A stretch of 64,000 nt of DNA from Bacillus pseudomycoides (GTDB lineage Bacteria > Bacillota > Bacilli > Bacillales > Bacillaceae_G). Below, in pieces: positions 1 to 8,313 of the stretch (position 1 is its first letter; the number at the start of each line of letters is the position of its first letter). Below the pieces are notes generated by a model, which searched no databases, was not told where the DNA came from, and worked only from the letters and a program-made list of their open reading frames with translations. The DNA is taken from the NCBI RefSeq assembly GCF_022811845.1, contig NZ_CP064266.1, positions 4,340,001 to 4,404,000 on the forward strand, in the 5' to 3' direction. The position numbers were made by a program, and so were the translations under genes.

Positions 1-39
1 ATCTCCCATGTTCCATAGGTTCTTTGATACGATTTATGA

Positions 40-1149
40 TCATGCTAACAGGCGTATCGCTTCATTTTTGATGTTGATTGCAGCATTTATAATCTCTATC
101 TATTGACGTACCGCAATCACAAACATACACTCGTTCAGATAGTGCTACATCCTTTACGTTTCCACAACTACTACATGTTTTTATAGAAGGAAACCATTTA
201 TCAATTTTCACAAGTTGTTTGCCCTGTTCTTGTAACTTATAGGCTAAAAAATTCGTGAACATTCCCCACCCATTATCAGCAACACTTTTACCAAAATTAA
301 GTGCTCGTGACATTCCTTTCATATTCAAGTCTTCAATTGCTACAACATCAAAGTTGTTGACTAATTCTTTTGACTTATGATGAAGGAAGTTCTTACGTTG
401 ATTTGCTACTTTTTCATGCAACTTGGCGACATGAATACGTTGCTTATTCCAACGCTCTGACCCTTTTGTGCGTCTTGATAATAATCGTTGGGCCTTTGCT
501 AATCTTTCTAATACTTGACGGTAGAAGCGAGGATAATTGGCTTTCTCATTCTCACTACTAACATATAATTCATACATAGCAAAGTCTAATCCAACAACAG
601 TTTCCACTTCTTTCTGTACGATTTCTTTTTCATACTCAGTCAAGATAGACACATAGTATTTCCCAGTCGGTGTCATAGAAATCGTGCATGACTTAATCAT
701 ATGGTCTTGGGGTATTTCTCTATGTTGTTTAATCTTTACAAGCTTCAATTTTGGTAATTTGATATGACCATTCAGCAACATAATATTTCCGTTGACCCTA
801 TTCGTTGTATAAGATTTTCTACCCTTTTTACTTTTGAACGTTGGGAAGTCATTTTGACCACGAAAGAAATTTTTATAAGCAGTTTGCAAGTTTAATTGAG
901 CATTCGCTAATGCTAATGAATCCACTTCCTTCAACCATTCAAACCCTTCTTTGTACTTTGCAGGAGTAGGAAATTTTCGCTTCTTTAGTTCTTCCTTATT
1001 CCCTTTGTGTTTCTCATACACTTCTTTTCGTTCAGCCAACATCTTATTATATACAAATCGCACACACCCAAAAGTTTTACGAATAAGATGCGCTTGTTGT
1101 TCTGTTGAATACAAACGAAATTTATACGCTTTATTATGTGTTATATCAT
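40..1149 (-). pseudogene. tnpB: TnpB (IS200/IS605 OrfB) RNA-guided nuclease, frameshifted at both ends
   Basis: This encodes the TnpB/OrfB accessory protein of an IS200/IS605-family element, an ancestor-type RuvC nuclease guided by omega RNA. The RuvC residues are visible: Asp in GLDFA, Glu in AIEDLN and Asp in the DRDY motif, plus a CxxC...CxC zinc finger. The gene is damaged twice. At the 5' end a GAGGTGA ribosome site precedes ATG (1147-1149), which is out of frame with the body, so only a TTG at 1114 opens the long frame. Near the 3' end one extra A (about 84-88) shifts DRDYNAA into an early stop at 62; the proper frame would end at 40. Both lesions lie outside the catalytic core. The 3' side, where the omega RNA and right end would be, falls outside the window. 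The family call is very secure; loss of function is an inference. Confidence 0.88.
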
Positions 1150-1155
1150 TTCACC

Positions 1156-1380
1156 TCACTTTTCACCTTGATTTTCGATATACTTTTTTACTATTTCTAT
1201 TGGTGAACCACCAGTAGTGAGTAAGCAAAAACTTCTTGACCAAAATTTCAAATTATTTATATTACTCAACGCAATCATAGATGGTGTTTTTGCATTTATA
1301 TTGACTGGTGTTATTAAAAAGATAGAACTATTTATATTAGGGGTGGCACCACATCGCTATCAAGCTAGTATTTTGAAATG
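1156..1380 (-). pseudogene. tnpA: IS200/IS605 TnpA (Y1 transposase) C-terminal relic
   Basis: Reading the minus strand into the stop at 1156 gives a clean TnpA C-terminus: FWSRSFCLLTTGG followed by SPIEIVKKYIENQGEK, the classic end of Y1 HUH transposases paired with TnpB. Upstream, about 40 further codons remain recognisable, then two consecutive stops appear near 1357 and the HUH motif is gone. It sits just 5' of tnpB on the same strand, the usual order, so the two are parts of one dead IS605-type element. The plus-strand frame across this stretch is a shadow. Confidence 0.75.
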
Positions 1381-1591
1381 TCCCCAAAACGAAAAATTTT
1401 ATTATTTTACAGTTATTTATGAGAATTCAATTCTAAAGTTGATGTGCATAGTATGGTGAGGGCTAGTATATAAATTGGTCAAAAACTGACCTTCCACAGT
1501 TTCTTTAATTAGATACATATTTTTTTCATTATGGGAATATATGTTATAATTTTACTTATAACATTCTAAATAGTATGGAGCGTGTATTATA

Positions 1592-1810
1592 ATGAAAAAG
1601 GTTTTATTATCGTTTATAACATTAGGAATACTTATAGGATGTGAAAAATCTGATTCGTGTGATGAAGCAAGAGCTATCTACTCTGGAAATTGTAATTCTA
1701 CTGATACTTCTAAAAAAGAGGAAGCACTCTCCTATCAAAAAAATTGGTGGGAATTAGCTTCTCAGAATAAGATTCTACGTGTTCCTATTAGTAATGAAGA
1801 TAAAAACTAA
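1592..1810 (+). CDS. Small predicted lipoprotein, unknown function
   Basis: A 72-residue protein with a Lys-Lys start, a hydrophobic stretch and a lipobox-like ILIGC (Cys17), so it is probably lipid-anchored on the outer face of the membrane. Four further residues after Cys17 a second Cys-rich patch (SCDEARAIYSGNC) follows, then a hydrophilic tail. A TATAAT-like -10 lies near 1541-1552. The ribosome site (GGAG at about 1577) is modest. I do not recognise the family; similar short lipoproteins are common beside mobile DNA in this group. Orphan gene with no operon partner. Confidence 0.5.
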   Translation: MKKVLLSFITLGILIGCEKSDSCDEARAIYSGNCNSTDTSKKEEALSYQKNWWELASQNKILRVPISNEDKN

Positions 1811-2024
1811 ATATATTTTCAGTAGGATGGACTTACTCCATTCCACCAATTACTGTGATGCCTACTATTGAAAAGGTAATTGAATAGATAATCTGGGTTT
1901 GATAGGGATAGATTTGATGAGATCTTTACCTACCTTTTATTATGTATTTTTTATATAATAAAAAGTAGTAAATACTCTTATAAAAATTGTGTAAACAACA
2001 AATTCGCCGATTAAGTGATATTCC

Positions 2025-2550
2025 TTATTTTAACATATCTACAAAACTAGTTCCGACATTATTTTTACGCTTCATATGTTTCTCTAAGTAAATCTTAGTT
2101 GTTTGAATATCTTCATGACCGAGCGTTTGCATGAGATGATATAAGTCAGCATGTCCCTGCTCTACTGCCATAATTGCAAAGGCATGACGAAATGTGTGAG
2201 CAGTAACAGGATTTTCCCTATGTTTTAAGAAATCTAAATTTGTCTTTTTAATCATATCATTTACCTGGTTAGATAATGTTTTGGCATTATAGAAGTTTCC
2301 TCTTTGATTCACAAATAAAGGCTTCTCATCTCCCTGTTTTAATACTGTCTTGAATCTTCTTCTTTTTCTCATTTCACAAATACATTGATACAAATGTTCT
2401 GAAATAAAAAGCTCCCTTACCTTATCACCTTTTCCGATAATTTTTAGCCAGTACTTCCCATCGTAGTGCAAATCTTTCACCTTTGCGCTGCACAGTTCCT
2501 GAATACGTGCTCCTGTACTTGCTAAAACAAGTAATCGGATATCATTGTTG
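2025..2550 (-). pseudogene. Tyrosine recombinase/integrase, C-terminal catalytic fragment
   Basis: The frame holds the whole catalytic domain of a phage-integrase-family recombinase: STGARIQEL (first catalytic Arg), HTFRH (His-x-x-Arg) and LGHEDIQTTKIYLE (second His and nucleophile Tyr). It has no start codon before the TGA near 2556, and the N-terminal SAM-like DNA-binding domain is missing. A GTG inside at about 2483 could open a shorter 151-residue product, but that would lack the first catalytic Arg. A relic of an integrated element; the neighbouring IS110 fragment suggests its 5' half was deleted by IS activity. Confidence 0.75.
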
Positions 2551-2709
2551 TTTCAACGTCTGCATCACTTGTAGAAGCACTTTGGAGTAAAAGGTACATC
2601 TAATTCAATGATTGCTTCTTGAATGTGAATTCGAATGGTGGCATGTTTTCTTTAATAGCTGTTTTTTCATAAAAAAAACTCCACATGTAGTATGTAAGGA
2701 GATTATCTC

Positions 2710-3057
2710 ATGGGTTATTTACAAATTGTAGGTGGGGAATATTTGATGCTTACGCTAAATGCATTTGCCGGTATCGATATACGCCGTTTTCAATCGGGAA
2801 AGACCTTTTTTAGGGACAAAATCAATAAGCGTGGAAATAAGCACTTACGTAAGCTCCTTTTCCTTGTTATCCAAAATATGATAAAACAACGGCGTTACGG
2901 GCAGAACCATATTGTTGAGTATTATGATAAATTAAAAACGCAACCCTATAACAAATGTCATAAAGTTGCGTCCATCGCTTATGTGAATAAACTACTAAAG
3001 AACATCTTTTTTCTTATCACACACAATATGAACTATGATTATCGGTTAGCCCCTTAA
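2710..3057 (+). pseudogene. IS110-family transposase, C-terminal fragment
   Basis: This is the C-terminal region of an IS110/IS116/IS902 transposase: the NAFAGIDIRRFQSGK stretch corresponds to the transposase_20 region (normally A-G-[LI]-D-P followed by S-G), then RGNKHLRKLLF and a basic tail ending DYRLAP. The N-terminal DEDD domain is absent, so it cannot transpose. The first 14 residues have no counterpart in the family and look like junction sequence. Intact IS110 transposases are around 400 residues; only about 100 remain here. Confidence 0.75.
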
Positions 3058-3090
3058 AATCATAGTTATATACCTATATTAACACAACAC

Positions 3091-3126
3091 CACTCTTAGC
3101 GAAAAAATGAAAAACGCTAGGAGTAT
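3091..3126. terminator. Imperfect hairpin after IS110 fragment
   Basis: ACTCTTAGCG and CGCTAGGAGT pair around an A-rich loop of about 13 nt. It lies directly downstream of the IS110 fragment and may be an IS end structure or a weak terminator. Confidence 0.35.
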
Positions 3127-3190
3127 TTATTGTGTTTTCAAATTTGCGTTTTAGTTGCATTTATTTTCTAAACCAAATCATGTAGGAAAT

Positions 3191-3301
3191 TCATATAAAA
3201 AATAGTTGACTAATCGTAAGAAAAAGACACCCAAGAATTAACAAAGATATTGTTTCGTCTATTCGATCTCGTACAGAAAACTTCTCATAAATAATACCCA
3301 T
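3191..3301 (-). pseudogene. Small membrane protein remnant
   Basis: From ATG at 3301 the minus strand codes for a 36-residue peptide, MGIIYEKFSVRDRIDE followed by a hydrophobic helix (about residues 17-36), ending at TGA 3191. The same frame continues past the stop for ten more sensible codons (ISYMIWFRK) to TAA, so this looks like a slightly longer one-helix protein cut by a nonsense mutation. No good ribosome site. Function unknown. Confidence 0.35.
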
Positions 3302-3407
3302 TAAATAGAAAAATTATACCTTTTTCAAAGGGGGAATCTTTACACCAAAACCGCTTTTTTATTTTGGATATTTATAGGAATGCTCACATGTCCTAAACTA
3401 GATTCCA

Positions 3408-4012
3408 TTAATGCTCTAAATTTTTTGCTGTTGAACTTATTTTTACTTCTTTTTCGTCTTTCAATGTTCCAAAAATCATATCAAAAAATGGATTTGAAAC
3501 GCCATACCAATAATTTTCATTTTTAAAATGATGTAACAAGTGTGTTTTTTTCAACCATCTTCCAAGTCGTGTACTAGGTTTAATGGATACATGAGCTATA
3601 TAATGCTTCCATTCATAAATTAGTAACATGACTGTTAATCCCATCGTAAAGGGAACTGTTAATTCAATTGAATGAACTATACTATAAAAAATAAGTGAAA
3701 GTACTCCTGCATTAGGTAGACTATACCAAAGTGGTAAAAATAGTAATTTTAAATCATTAGGATACAGATGATGATCGTAGTGTAGGCGTTTAATTAGCTT
3801 TAATAAAAATAAGTTTTTCGGGGGCTTCATATGAAAAAGAAAGCGATGTGTGACATACTCCATAAATGCATACGTTACGATTCCAATGAAAAATGAAAGA
3901 AATGTAAAAGCATTAACACCCATGTAAATAATATACAGAACAAAGACAAGTAAAGAAATAAACATTACTAGAATATCAAAATGTAAAAAAAAATCTCGTA
4001 AACTTTTTCATG
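3408..4012 (-). CDS. Fatty acid hydroxylase/sterol-desaturase superfamily membrane protein (5' frameshift)
   Basis: A di-iron membrane hydroxylase of the FA_hydroxylase family, probably acting on fatty acyl or other lipid chains. The histidine clusters of the family are present in order: HRFLFH, HYDHH, HYIAH and HLLHH, between hydrophobic segments. The longest unbroken frame begins at 3965, but a perfect ribosome site (GGAGGT, 4018-4023) serves an ATG at 4010-4012 that opens a good N-terminus (MKKFTRFF). The two frames are joined across a run of nine A on the plus strand (3986-3994): eight would restore one 201-residue protein. So the gene is frameshifted, slippage-decoded or misread at the homopolymer. 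Monocistronic; no relatives nearby. Confidence 0.72.
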
Positions 4013-4212
4013 AAATACCTCCAATAAAAATTCTTTTGATTTTTAGACTAATATAATTATAGTGTGGATAATATTGTATATGAGTTAACTAAAAATACTA
4101 GCCTATATGAATGTATTATAGCGTATATTTTCAAAACGTTATTATTTTTGTATTTATATTTCTATTATTCTGAGTAAATTTTTTAACCCGCTATAAAATA
4201 ATTTTGAAATTT

Positions 4213-4389
4213 ATGCTTTCGTTATTCCCGATCATTGGTTTCGTATACGCTTATGAAGTTTTCTCTGGACTAATGTTCCATCAAGAGTTTCGCTAGATCA
4301 AATTAATATTCACCACAATAATGCTTATAGCATTTTTGGATATTAAAAAAAAGCTTAAATTCCCCTTAATTTCAAATAGCATTTATTAA
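4213..4389 (+). pseudogene. Small membrane protein remnant with in-frame stop
   Basis: ATG 4213 starts a hydrophobic frame (MLSLFPIIGFVYAYEVFSG) that meets TAG at 4294-4296 and then continues for 30 more plausible codons, with a second hydrophobic stretch, to TAA 4387-4389. No ribosome site stands out. Best read as a decayed two-helix protein; family not recognised. Confidence 0.35.
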
Positions 4390-4443
4390 CACAAAAAGCA
4401 TTTACTGTATAATTGAATTAACTAAGTTTTAGGAGTGTTGAAC

Positions 4444-4608
4444 ATGCCAGATACATTGAAACTCATTATTTTTATCCTTGCAGGAATTAGTGCGTTTTTT
4501 GCTTTGATAAGAGAATTTAAAAAGCCACAGAAAAGCGTATTTCTGATATCTTTTGAATTTTTAGTGCTTATAGGAGTCACTTGGTTAATAACAAGGATTT
4601 TAGTGTGA
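4444..4608 (+). CDS. 54-residue two-helix membrane protein, unknown
   Basis: ATG 4444 follows an AGGAGTG ribosome site at 4431-4437 and a TATAAT -10 near 4409. The product has two hydrophobic segments (about residues 5-20 and 32-52) separated by a basic REFKKPQKS loop, which predicts a hairpin in the membrane with the loop inside. Ribosome site, promoter and composition all support a real small gene. Function unknown. Confidence 0.55.
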   Translation: MPDTLKLIIFILAGISAFFALIREFKKPQKSVFLISFEFLVLIGVTWLITRILV

Positions 4609-4739
4609 CTTCCCTAACAAACATTCCGCATAAATAAATCCCAATATTCCAACAATATTGTAAATACAATAATCTTTCTCCTTTCTCCCTTGGAGACTAG
4701 GCAGTTAGCTTTTGCTAGCTGCTCTTTTAGTTATAGAGA

Positions 4740-4931
4740 TTATTCCTCTTCAAAGCTCCATCCGCCATCAATATAATTTGCTGACCATTCTAGCTCAAGG
4801 AAATCTTATACATATTTATCAACTTTTTGGTTATACCCTAATTGGTCTAAAGTAAATTCATCTTTATGATCTGCACCATGATATCCAATGCTCAGGGTGA
4901 AATATACTTTTGTATCTTTATCCATTTCCAT
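4740..4931 (-). pseudogene. Phage-like small protein with internal stop
   Basis: From ATG 4931, after an AAAAGGGG ribosome site, a 63-codon frame reads MEMDKDTKVYFTLSIGYHG ... and ends ...YIDGGWSFEEE at 4740. Codon 42 is TAA (4806-4808). The sequence before and after the stop is continuous, so a single substitution killed the gene. The IGYHGADHKDEF and NYIDGGW patches resemble short hypothetical proteins of Bacillus phages. Same strand and similar leader as the next gene upstream. Confidence 0.5.
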
Positions 4932-4956
4932 TCCCCTTTTCTACAAAATGAAATTT

Positions 4957-5160
4957 TTATAGAGTTTTTAGTATTTCTACACGTCGTAAATATTTAGTTA
5001 AAAGGCACCCACTGAATCCTTCTAAGAAAACCAATCTTTGTTCAAAAATCCCTTCACCTTTACGGTTGATGTACTCATCAGTTTTGCATGTCCAAATTCT
5101 GTCTTTATACTTATCCGCTTCACCACATGTATATATCACTACTTTATCGCCCTTTTTTAA
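4957..5160 (-). CDS. Small phage-type hypothetical protein (5' frameshift)
   Basis: The open frame can start only at GTG 5139 and gives 60 residues, IYTCGEADKYKDRIW ... LRRVEIL. A better ATG at 5158-5160 with an AAGGGG ribosome site begins MRDIKKGDKVVIYTCG, but is one base out of frame with the body; the extra base lies in the A6/G3 run around 5143-5150. Such proteins are typical small early-region proteins of Bacillus prophages. Its upstream leader (5170-5411) is duplicated at 23.2 kb in front of another small phage-type gene. Confidence 0.5.
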   Translation of the reverse strand, partial: LKKGDKVVIYTCGEADKYKDRIWTCKTDEYINRKGEGIFEQRLVFLEGFSGCLLTKYLRRVEILKTL

Positions 5161-5169
5161 TATCTCTCA

Positions 5170-5411
5170 TTCCCCTTTTCTCCCAAATAACGCTTTTGTT
5201 TAAATTTATACATAGTTTATATACAATTCAGACACATTTAACATGGTGAGTTTTTGAAAATTGGTGGTAATATTAACTTGTTGAAAACGACACGTTTCGA
5301 CAAATATAAAATAGCCCTCTTTACCTCTGAATCCCTGCCCCTGTTCCGCAGGGATTCTTGTAATTTATGATTTCTTCTCAAGTTACTGTTGTACAAAATA
5401 ACGCTTTTGTT
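5170..5411 (-). repeat. 242-bp leader repeat, copy A (second copy at 23201-23444)
   Basis: This stretch matches 23201-23444 at most positions from the TTCCCC run to the GTACAAAATAAC end, with only scattered substitutions and small indels. Each copy lies immediately 5' of a small minus-strand phage-type gene. It contains a hairpin AATCCCTGC/GCAGGGATT (5330-5338 with 5348-5356) and a conserved GTTTCGACAAAT box. No ORF is shared, so conservation of the non-coding part suggests a promoter/leader or another functional element. Confidence 0.75.
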
Positions 5412-5447
5412 AAGAATTAATGATTTCTCTAATTCTTTTAATCTTAT

Positions 5448-5699
5448 CTACGTTTTTATCTCTCGAAATCGTTCTATCAAATCGAACGTTGGCTCTATGC
5501 TGTGTGTTTTTAGTTTCGATATAGCAAGAATGTTTACTTTCCTCATCAGTCGTTGTGATAAGAGAATATTTTTTATCCATTTATAAATCATTACTTCCGA
5601 TACACTATACTCGCTGCTTAGTTCTTTCAAAGATCGGTCTGAATGATACAATTCAACAACCATATTTTTAAATTCTTCATTAAATTTCTTGTTTGCCAT
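5448..5699 (-). pseudogene. IS3-family OrfA N-terminal fragment
   Basis: The first 45 residues are a helix-turn-helix_Tnp_1 domain of IS3-type OrfA: ANKKFNEEFKNMVVELYHS, then LKELSSEYSVSEVMIYKWIK. After WIK the reading frame slips and the remainder (to 5448) no longer resembles a leucine zipper, although homologous codons seem to continue in another frame. OrfB is missing. A putative terminal region (GGACTTAACTAAGTTGTGTCC, 5731-5751) lies upstream. The plus-strand frame opposite it is a shadow. Confidence 0.65.
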
Positions 5700-5943
5700 A
5701 CAGACACTTCCTCCTTGAAACCCATTGTAAGGACTTAACTAAGTTGTGTCCATATGACTATACTAACTCCATGTGTTAGTTAATTTAAAGATAATGAAGA
5801 AAGCCACTCCTATAGTTAAGAATGGCTCTTATATATAAAACTTAATTAAAAGGAGGAAACCCCTATTACCTAAAGATAATTTAGTGATTTGCCCTCTTTT
5901 TTCAAACATATATGCTTTTGGGTTCTAGTGAACATTTTTTCAC

Positions 5944-5967
5944 CCGAACAGAATAAACCAGTCTATT
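5944..5967. terminator. Hairpin downstream of melA
   Basis: ACAGAATA pairs perfectly with TATTCTGT over an eight-base loop just 3' of the alpha-galactosidase gene. No U-tract follows on the minus strand, so it may be a weak terminator or mRNA-end protector. Confidence 0.4.
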
Positions 5968-5989
5968 CTGTCGCATTCATTCACGTTAT

Positions 5990-7315
5990 TTAGATTGTCT
6001 TCAAAACTGCTGACCCTTTAAATTGAGGCAACCAGTCACCATGTGCTTCAATAAGGTCATCACATAATAAGACGATATCATCGATAGACAGTTCTGCCGC
6101 CGTATGTGGATCAAGCATTGCGGCATGATAAATGTGTTCTCTCTTACCTGTTATAGCTGCTTCAATGGTAAGAAGCTGAGTGTTGATGTTGGTACGATTC
6201 AGCGCCGCCAGCTGTTCAGGAAGTTCTCCTACATAACAAGGTGTAATTCCGCTCCGATCAACCAGGCACAGAACTTCAACCACGGATTTTTCCGGAAGGT
6301 TATTGATTAAGCCGCCTGTATTCAATACATTTCCGTGAAGTTTAAATGGTTTATCGGTTTCCATTGCATCAATGATATAAGAAGCGTATTCATGTGTACG
6401 TTTATGTGTCAGGTTTTTATTGTTAACAAGGTCTTCACGCATTTTCACCCAGTCCTCAATTTGATTGACACAGCGGCGCGGGTATTCATCAAGCGGAATG
6501 TTCAACTTATCGATGAGTTCCGGATAGTTCCTTTTGATGAAGTATGGATGATATTCGGCGTTATGCTCGGACGATTCCGTTACGTAATAGCCGAAACGGT
6601 TCATCAGTTCCAAACGAACCATATCATCATGTTTTTCTTTTTGTTTTTCAGCCGCACGTTTCTTGATTTCCGGGTACAAGTCTTTCCCATCTCTTGTCAC
6701 TTCTAAAAGCCAGGCCATATGATTGATTCCGGCAATTTTCCACTGGACATTTTCTGTATCCATTCCGAGCGAACGAAATAAGTACGGAACACAAACTTGG
6801 ACGCTGTGGCACAATCCGACCGTTTTTACGCCGCCGTAACGAATCATAGCCGCCGTTAACGTCGCCATCGGGTTTGTATAGTTTAAAAACCAAGCATCCG
6901 GACAAACTTCACGGATATCTTTGGCAAAATCAAGCATCACCGGAATGGTTCGTAATGCGCGGAAAATGCCGCCAATACCGATTGTATCTCCAATCGTCTG
7001 GCGAAGCCCGTACTTTTTCGGAATTTCGAAGTCGGTCACCGTACAAGGCTCATAGCCGCCGACCTGTATGGCATTAATGACGTATTTTGCTCCTCTTAAC
7101 GCCTCTTTCCGGTCCGTATAAGTCTTGATGTGCACATTGCTACCAGAGCTTATCTTTAGATTTTGCAGAATGTTCTCAGAATCCTTTAAGCGTTGATGGT
7201 CAATATCAAACAGGGCAAACTCGAACCCTTGGATACTAGGTATTAACATGCAGTCACCAAGTACATTTTTGGCAAAAATCGTACTTCCGGCACCTAGAAA
7301 TGTAATTTTTGACAT
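5990..7315 (-). CDS. melA: Alpha-galactosidase MelA, glycoside hydrolase family 4
   Basis: A cytosolic NAD- and metal-dependent alpha-galactosidase (GH4) that cleaves melibiose and related alpha-galactosides by a redox-elimination mechanism. The N-terminal Rossmann loop reads FLGAGS (residues 6-11); NYTNP (145-149), the metal-site Cys169-His170 (GLCHSVQ) and Asn198-His199 (GINHMAW) are all in place. 441 residues is the usual length. The start ATG follows AGGAGGT (7322-7328). It is the last gene of the minus-strand mel operon, 176 bases after the second permease. Base composition is visibly richer in G+C than the surrounding genome. Function is secure; the exact substrate range is inferred from the neighbours. 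Confidence 0.95.
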   Translation of the reverse strand: MSKITFLGAGSTIFAKNVLGDCMLIPSIQGFEFALFDIDHQRLKDSENILQNLKISSGSNVHIKTYTDRKEALRGAKYVINAIQVGGYEPCTVTDFEIPKKYGLRQTIGDTIGIGGIFRALRTIPVMLDFAKDIREVCPDAWFLNYTNPMATLTAAMIRYGGVKTVGLCHSVQVCVPYLFRSLGMDTENVQWKIAGINHMAWLLEVTRDGKDLYPEIKKRAAEKQKEKHDDMVRLELMNRFGYYVTESSEHNAEYHPYFIKRNYPELIDKLNIPLDEYPRRCVNQIEDWVKMREDLVNNKNLTHKRTHEYASYIIDAMETDKPFKLHGNVLNTGGLINNLPEKSVVEVLCLVDRSGITPCYVGELPEQLAALNRTNINTQLLTIEAAITGKREHIYHAAMLDPHTAAELSIDDIVLLCDDLIEAHGDWLPQFKGSAVLKTI

Positions 7316-7334
7316 TTATAAAACCTCCTGAATG

Positions 7335-7349
7335 TGAACTTTATGTTCA
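7335..7349. promoter_or_regulatory. Inverted repeat ahead of melA
   Basis: TGAAC-TTTAT-GTTCA is a perfect 5-5-5 inverted repeat just 5' of the melA ribosome site, in a gap with further TGAAC/GTTCA half-sites (about 7365, 7429, 7448). It could be an operator or an mRNA hairpin controlling melA separately from the transporter genes. Confidence 0.35.
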
Positions 7350-7491
7350 ACTCTAAAATTTTAAAGTGAACGCGATACTTTCTTAGATAGGACAGATATA
7401 TGTTTCTTTCCTTCTCAAAAATGGTTTTGTTTGAACAAGTCTATGTGAACCATAGAAGTTGAATGTAAGAGTTCCAGACGTGCCAACCCTA

Positions 7492-8313
7492 TTAATCTTT
7501 CACGGCCCCGGATGATAGACCTTGAATAAAGTATCTCTGTAAGAAGAGGTAAAGAATTGTTAGTGGGAGCATTGCCATCAACGACCCCGCAGCTACCCAG
7601 CCCACGTTATTGTTAAACATAGAAAAGAATTTTGACAGTGCGACTGTAATAGTTGCCATGTCACTTGATTGAAGGAAAAATACAGAGAATTGGTAGTCAT
7701 TCCAAATAGCTACTCCAGTCAAAATAATGACCGTAACCGTAACCGGTTTCAATAACGGCAAAATAATTCTAAAGAACAGCCCGATTCTTGAAGCTCCGTC
7801 AATCATTGCGGCTTCGTCCAATTCACGCGGGATCGTACTGATGAATCCTGTAAACAGGAAAATCGTCATTGGCAGGTTAAAGGTTACATGCAACGCAATG
7901 ACCGCCCAGTATGAATTTAATCCTCCAAGATCAACAATAAATTGATATAACGGAACAAGTATCGTTAACGGTGGTACAATCAGTGCAGAAATACAAAGCA
8001 TGTATATGAATTTGTTTAATTTTGTTTGAAATCTTGCTAATGGATAAGAAGCCAGAGCCCCGATTACAAGAACAAGAAAAACTGAAACAACAGTAATAAT
8101 GATGTTGTTGATAAATGCTGTGCCTAAATTAGCCTGTTCCCATGCGTTTTTAAAATTGTCCAGGTATAAATACTTCGGAAACGCCCATTTCGAACTTAAG
8201 TCACCTTCATTCTTAAACGACGTACTCATCAGTAAATACATCGGAATGATATGAAAAATGCTGATGATAATCGTTGTAAGCAGAAGCCATTGTTTTTTCT
8301 TTCCTCTATTCAT
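7492..8313 (-). CDS. melC: Sugar ABC transporter permease, MsmG/AmyC (MelC) type
   Basis: One of the two membrane subunits of a CUT1 carbohydrate ABC importer, with six predicted helices. The EAA loop that docks the ATPase reads EAAMIDGASRIGLF followed by FRIILPLLKP. 273 residues is standard. The start ATG overlaps the stop of the preceding permease by four bases (ATGA), implying translational coupling. With the binding protein and the other permease it should import melibiose/raffinose-type sugars. No ATPase gene is present, as in B. subtilis, where the shared MsmX energises such importers. Confidence 0.92.
   Translation of the reverse strand: MNRGKKKQWLLLTTIIISIFHIIPMYLLMSTSFKNEGDLSSKWAFPKYLYLDNFKNAWEQANLGTAFINNIIITVVSVFLVLVIGALASYPLARFQTKLNKFIYMLCISALIVPPLTILVPLYQFIVDLGGLNSYWAVIALHVTFNLPMTIFLFTGFISTIPRELDEAAMIDGASRIGLFFRIILPLLKPVTVTVIILTGVAIWNDYQFSVFFLQSSDMATITVALSKFFSMFNNNVGWVAAGSLMAMLPLTILYLFLQRYFIQGLSSGAVKD

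Noticed and set aside
1217..1459. Open plus-strand frame of 80 codons
   Set aside because: It is antisense to the tnpA relic, whose own frame gives a recognisable Y1 transposase C-terminus.
4684..4740. TTGGAGACTAGGCAGTTAG-type sequence as a T-box or riboswitch
   Set aside because: No T-box sequence (AGGGTGGNACCGCG) and no aptamer features; only a short weak hairpin.
5389..5586. Plus-strand frame of 65 codons
   Set aside because: Antisense to the IS3 orfA fragment; no ribosome site.
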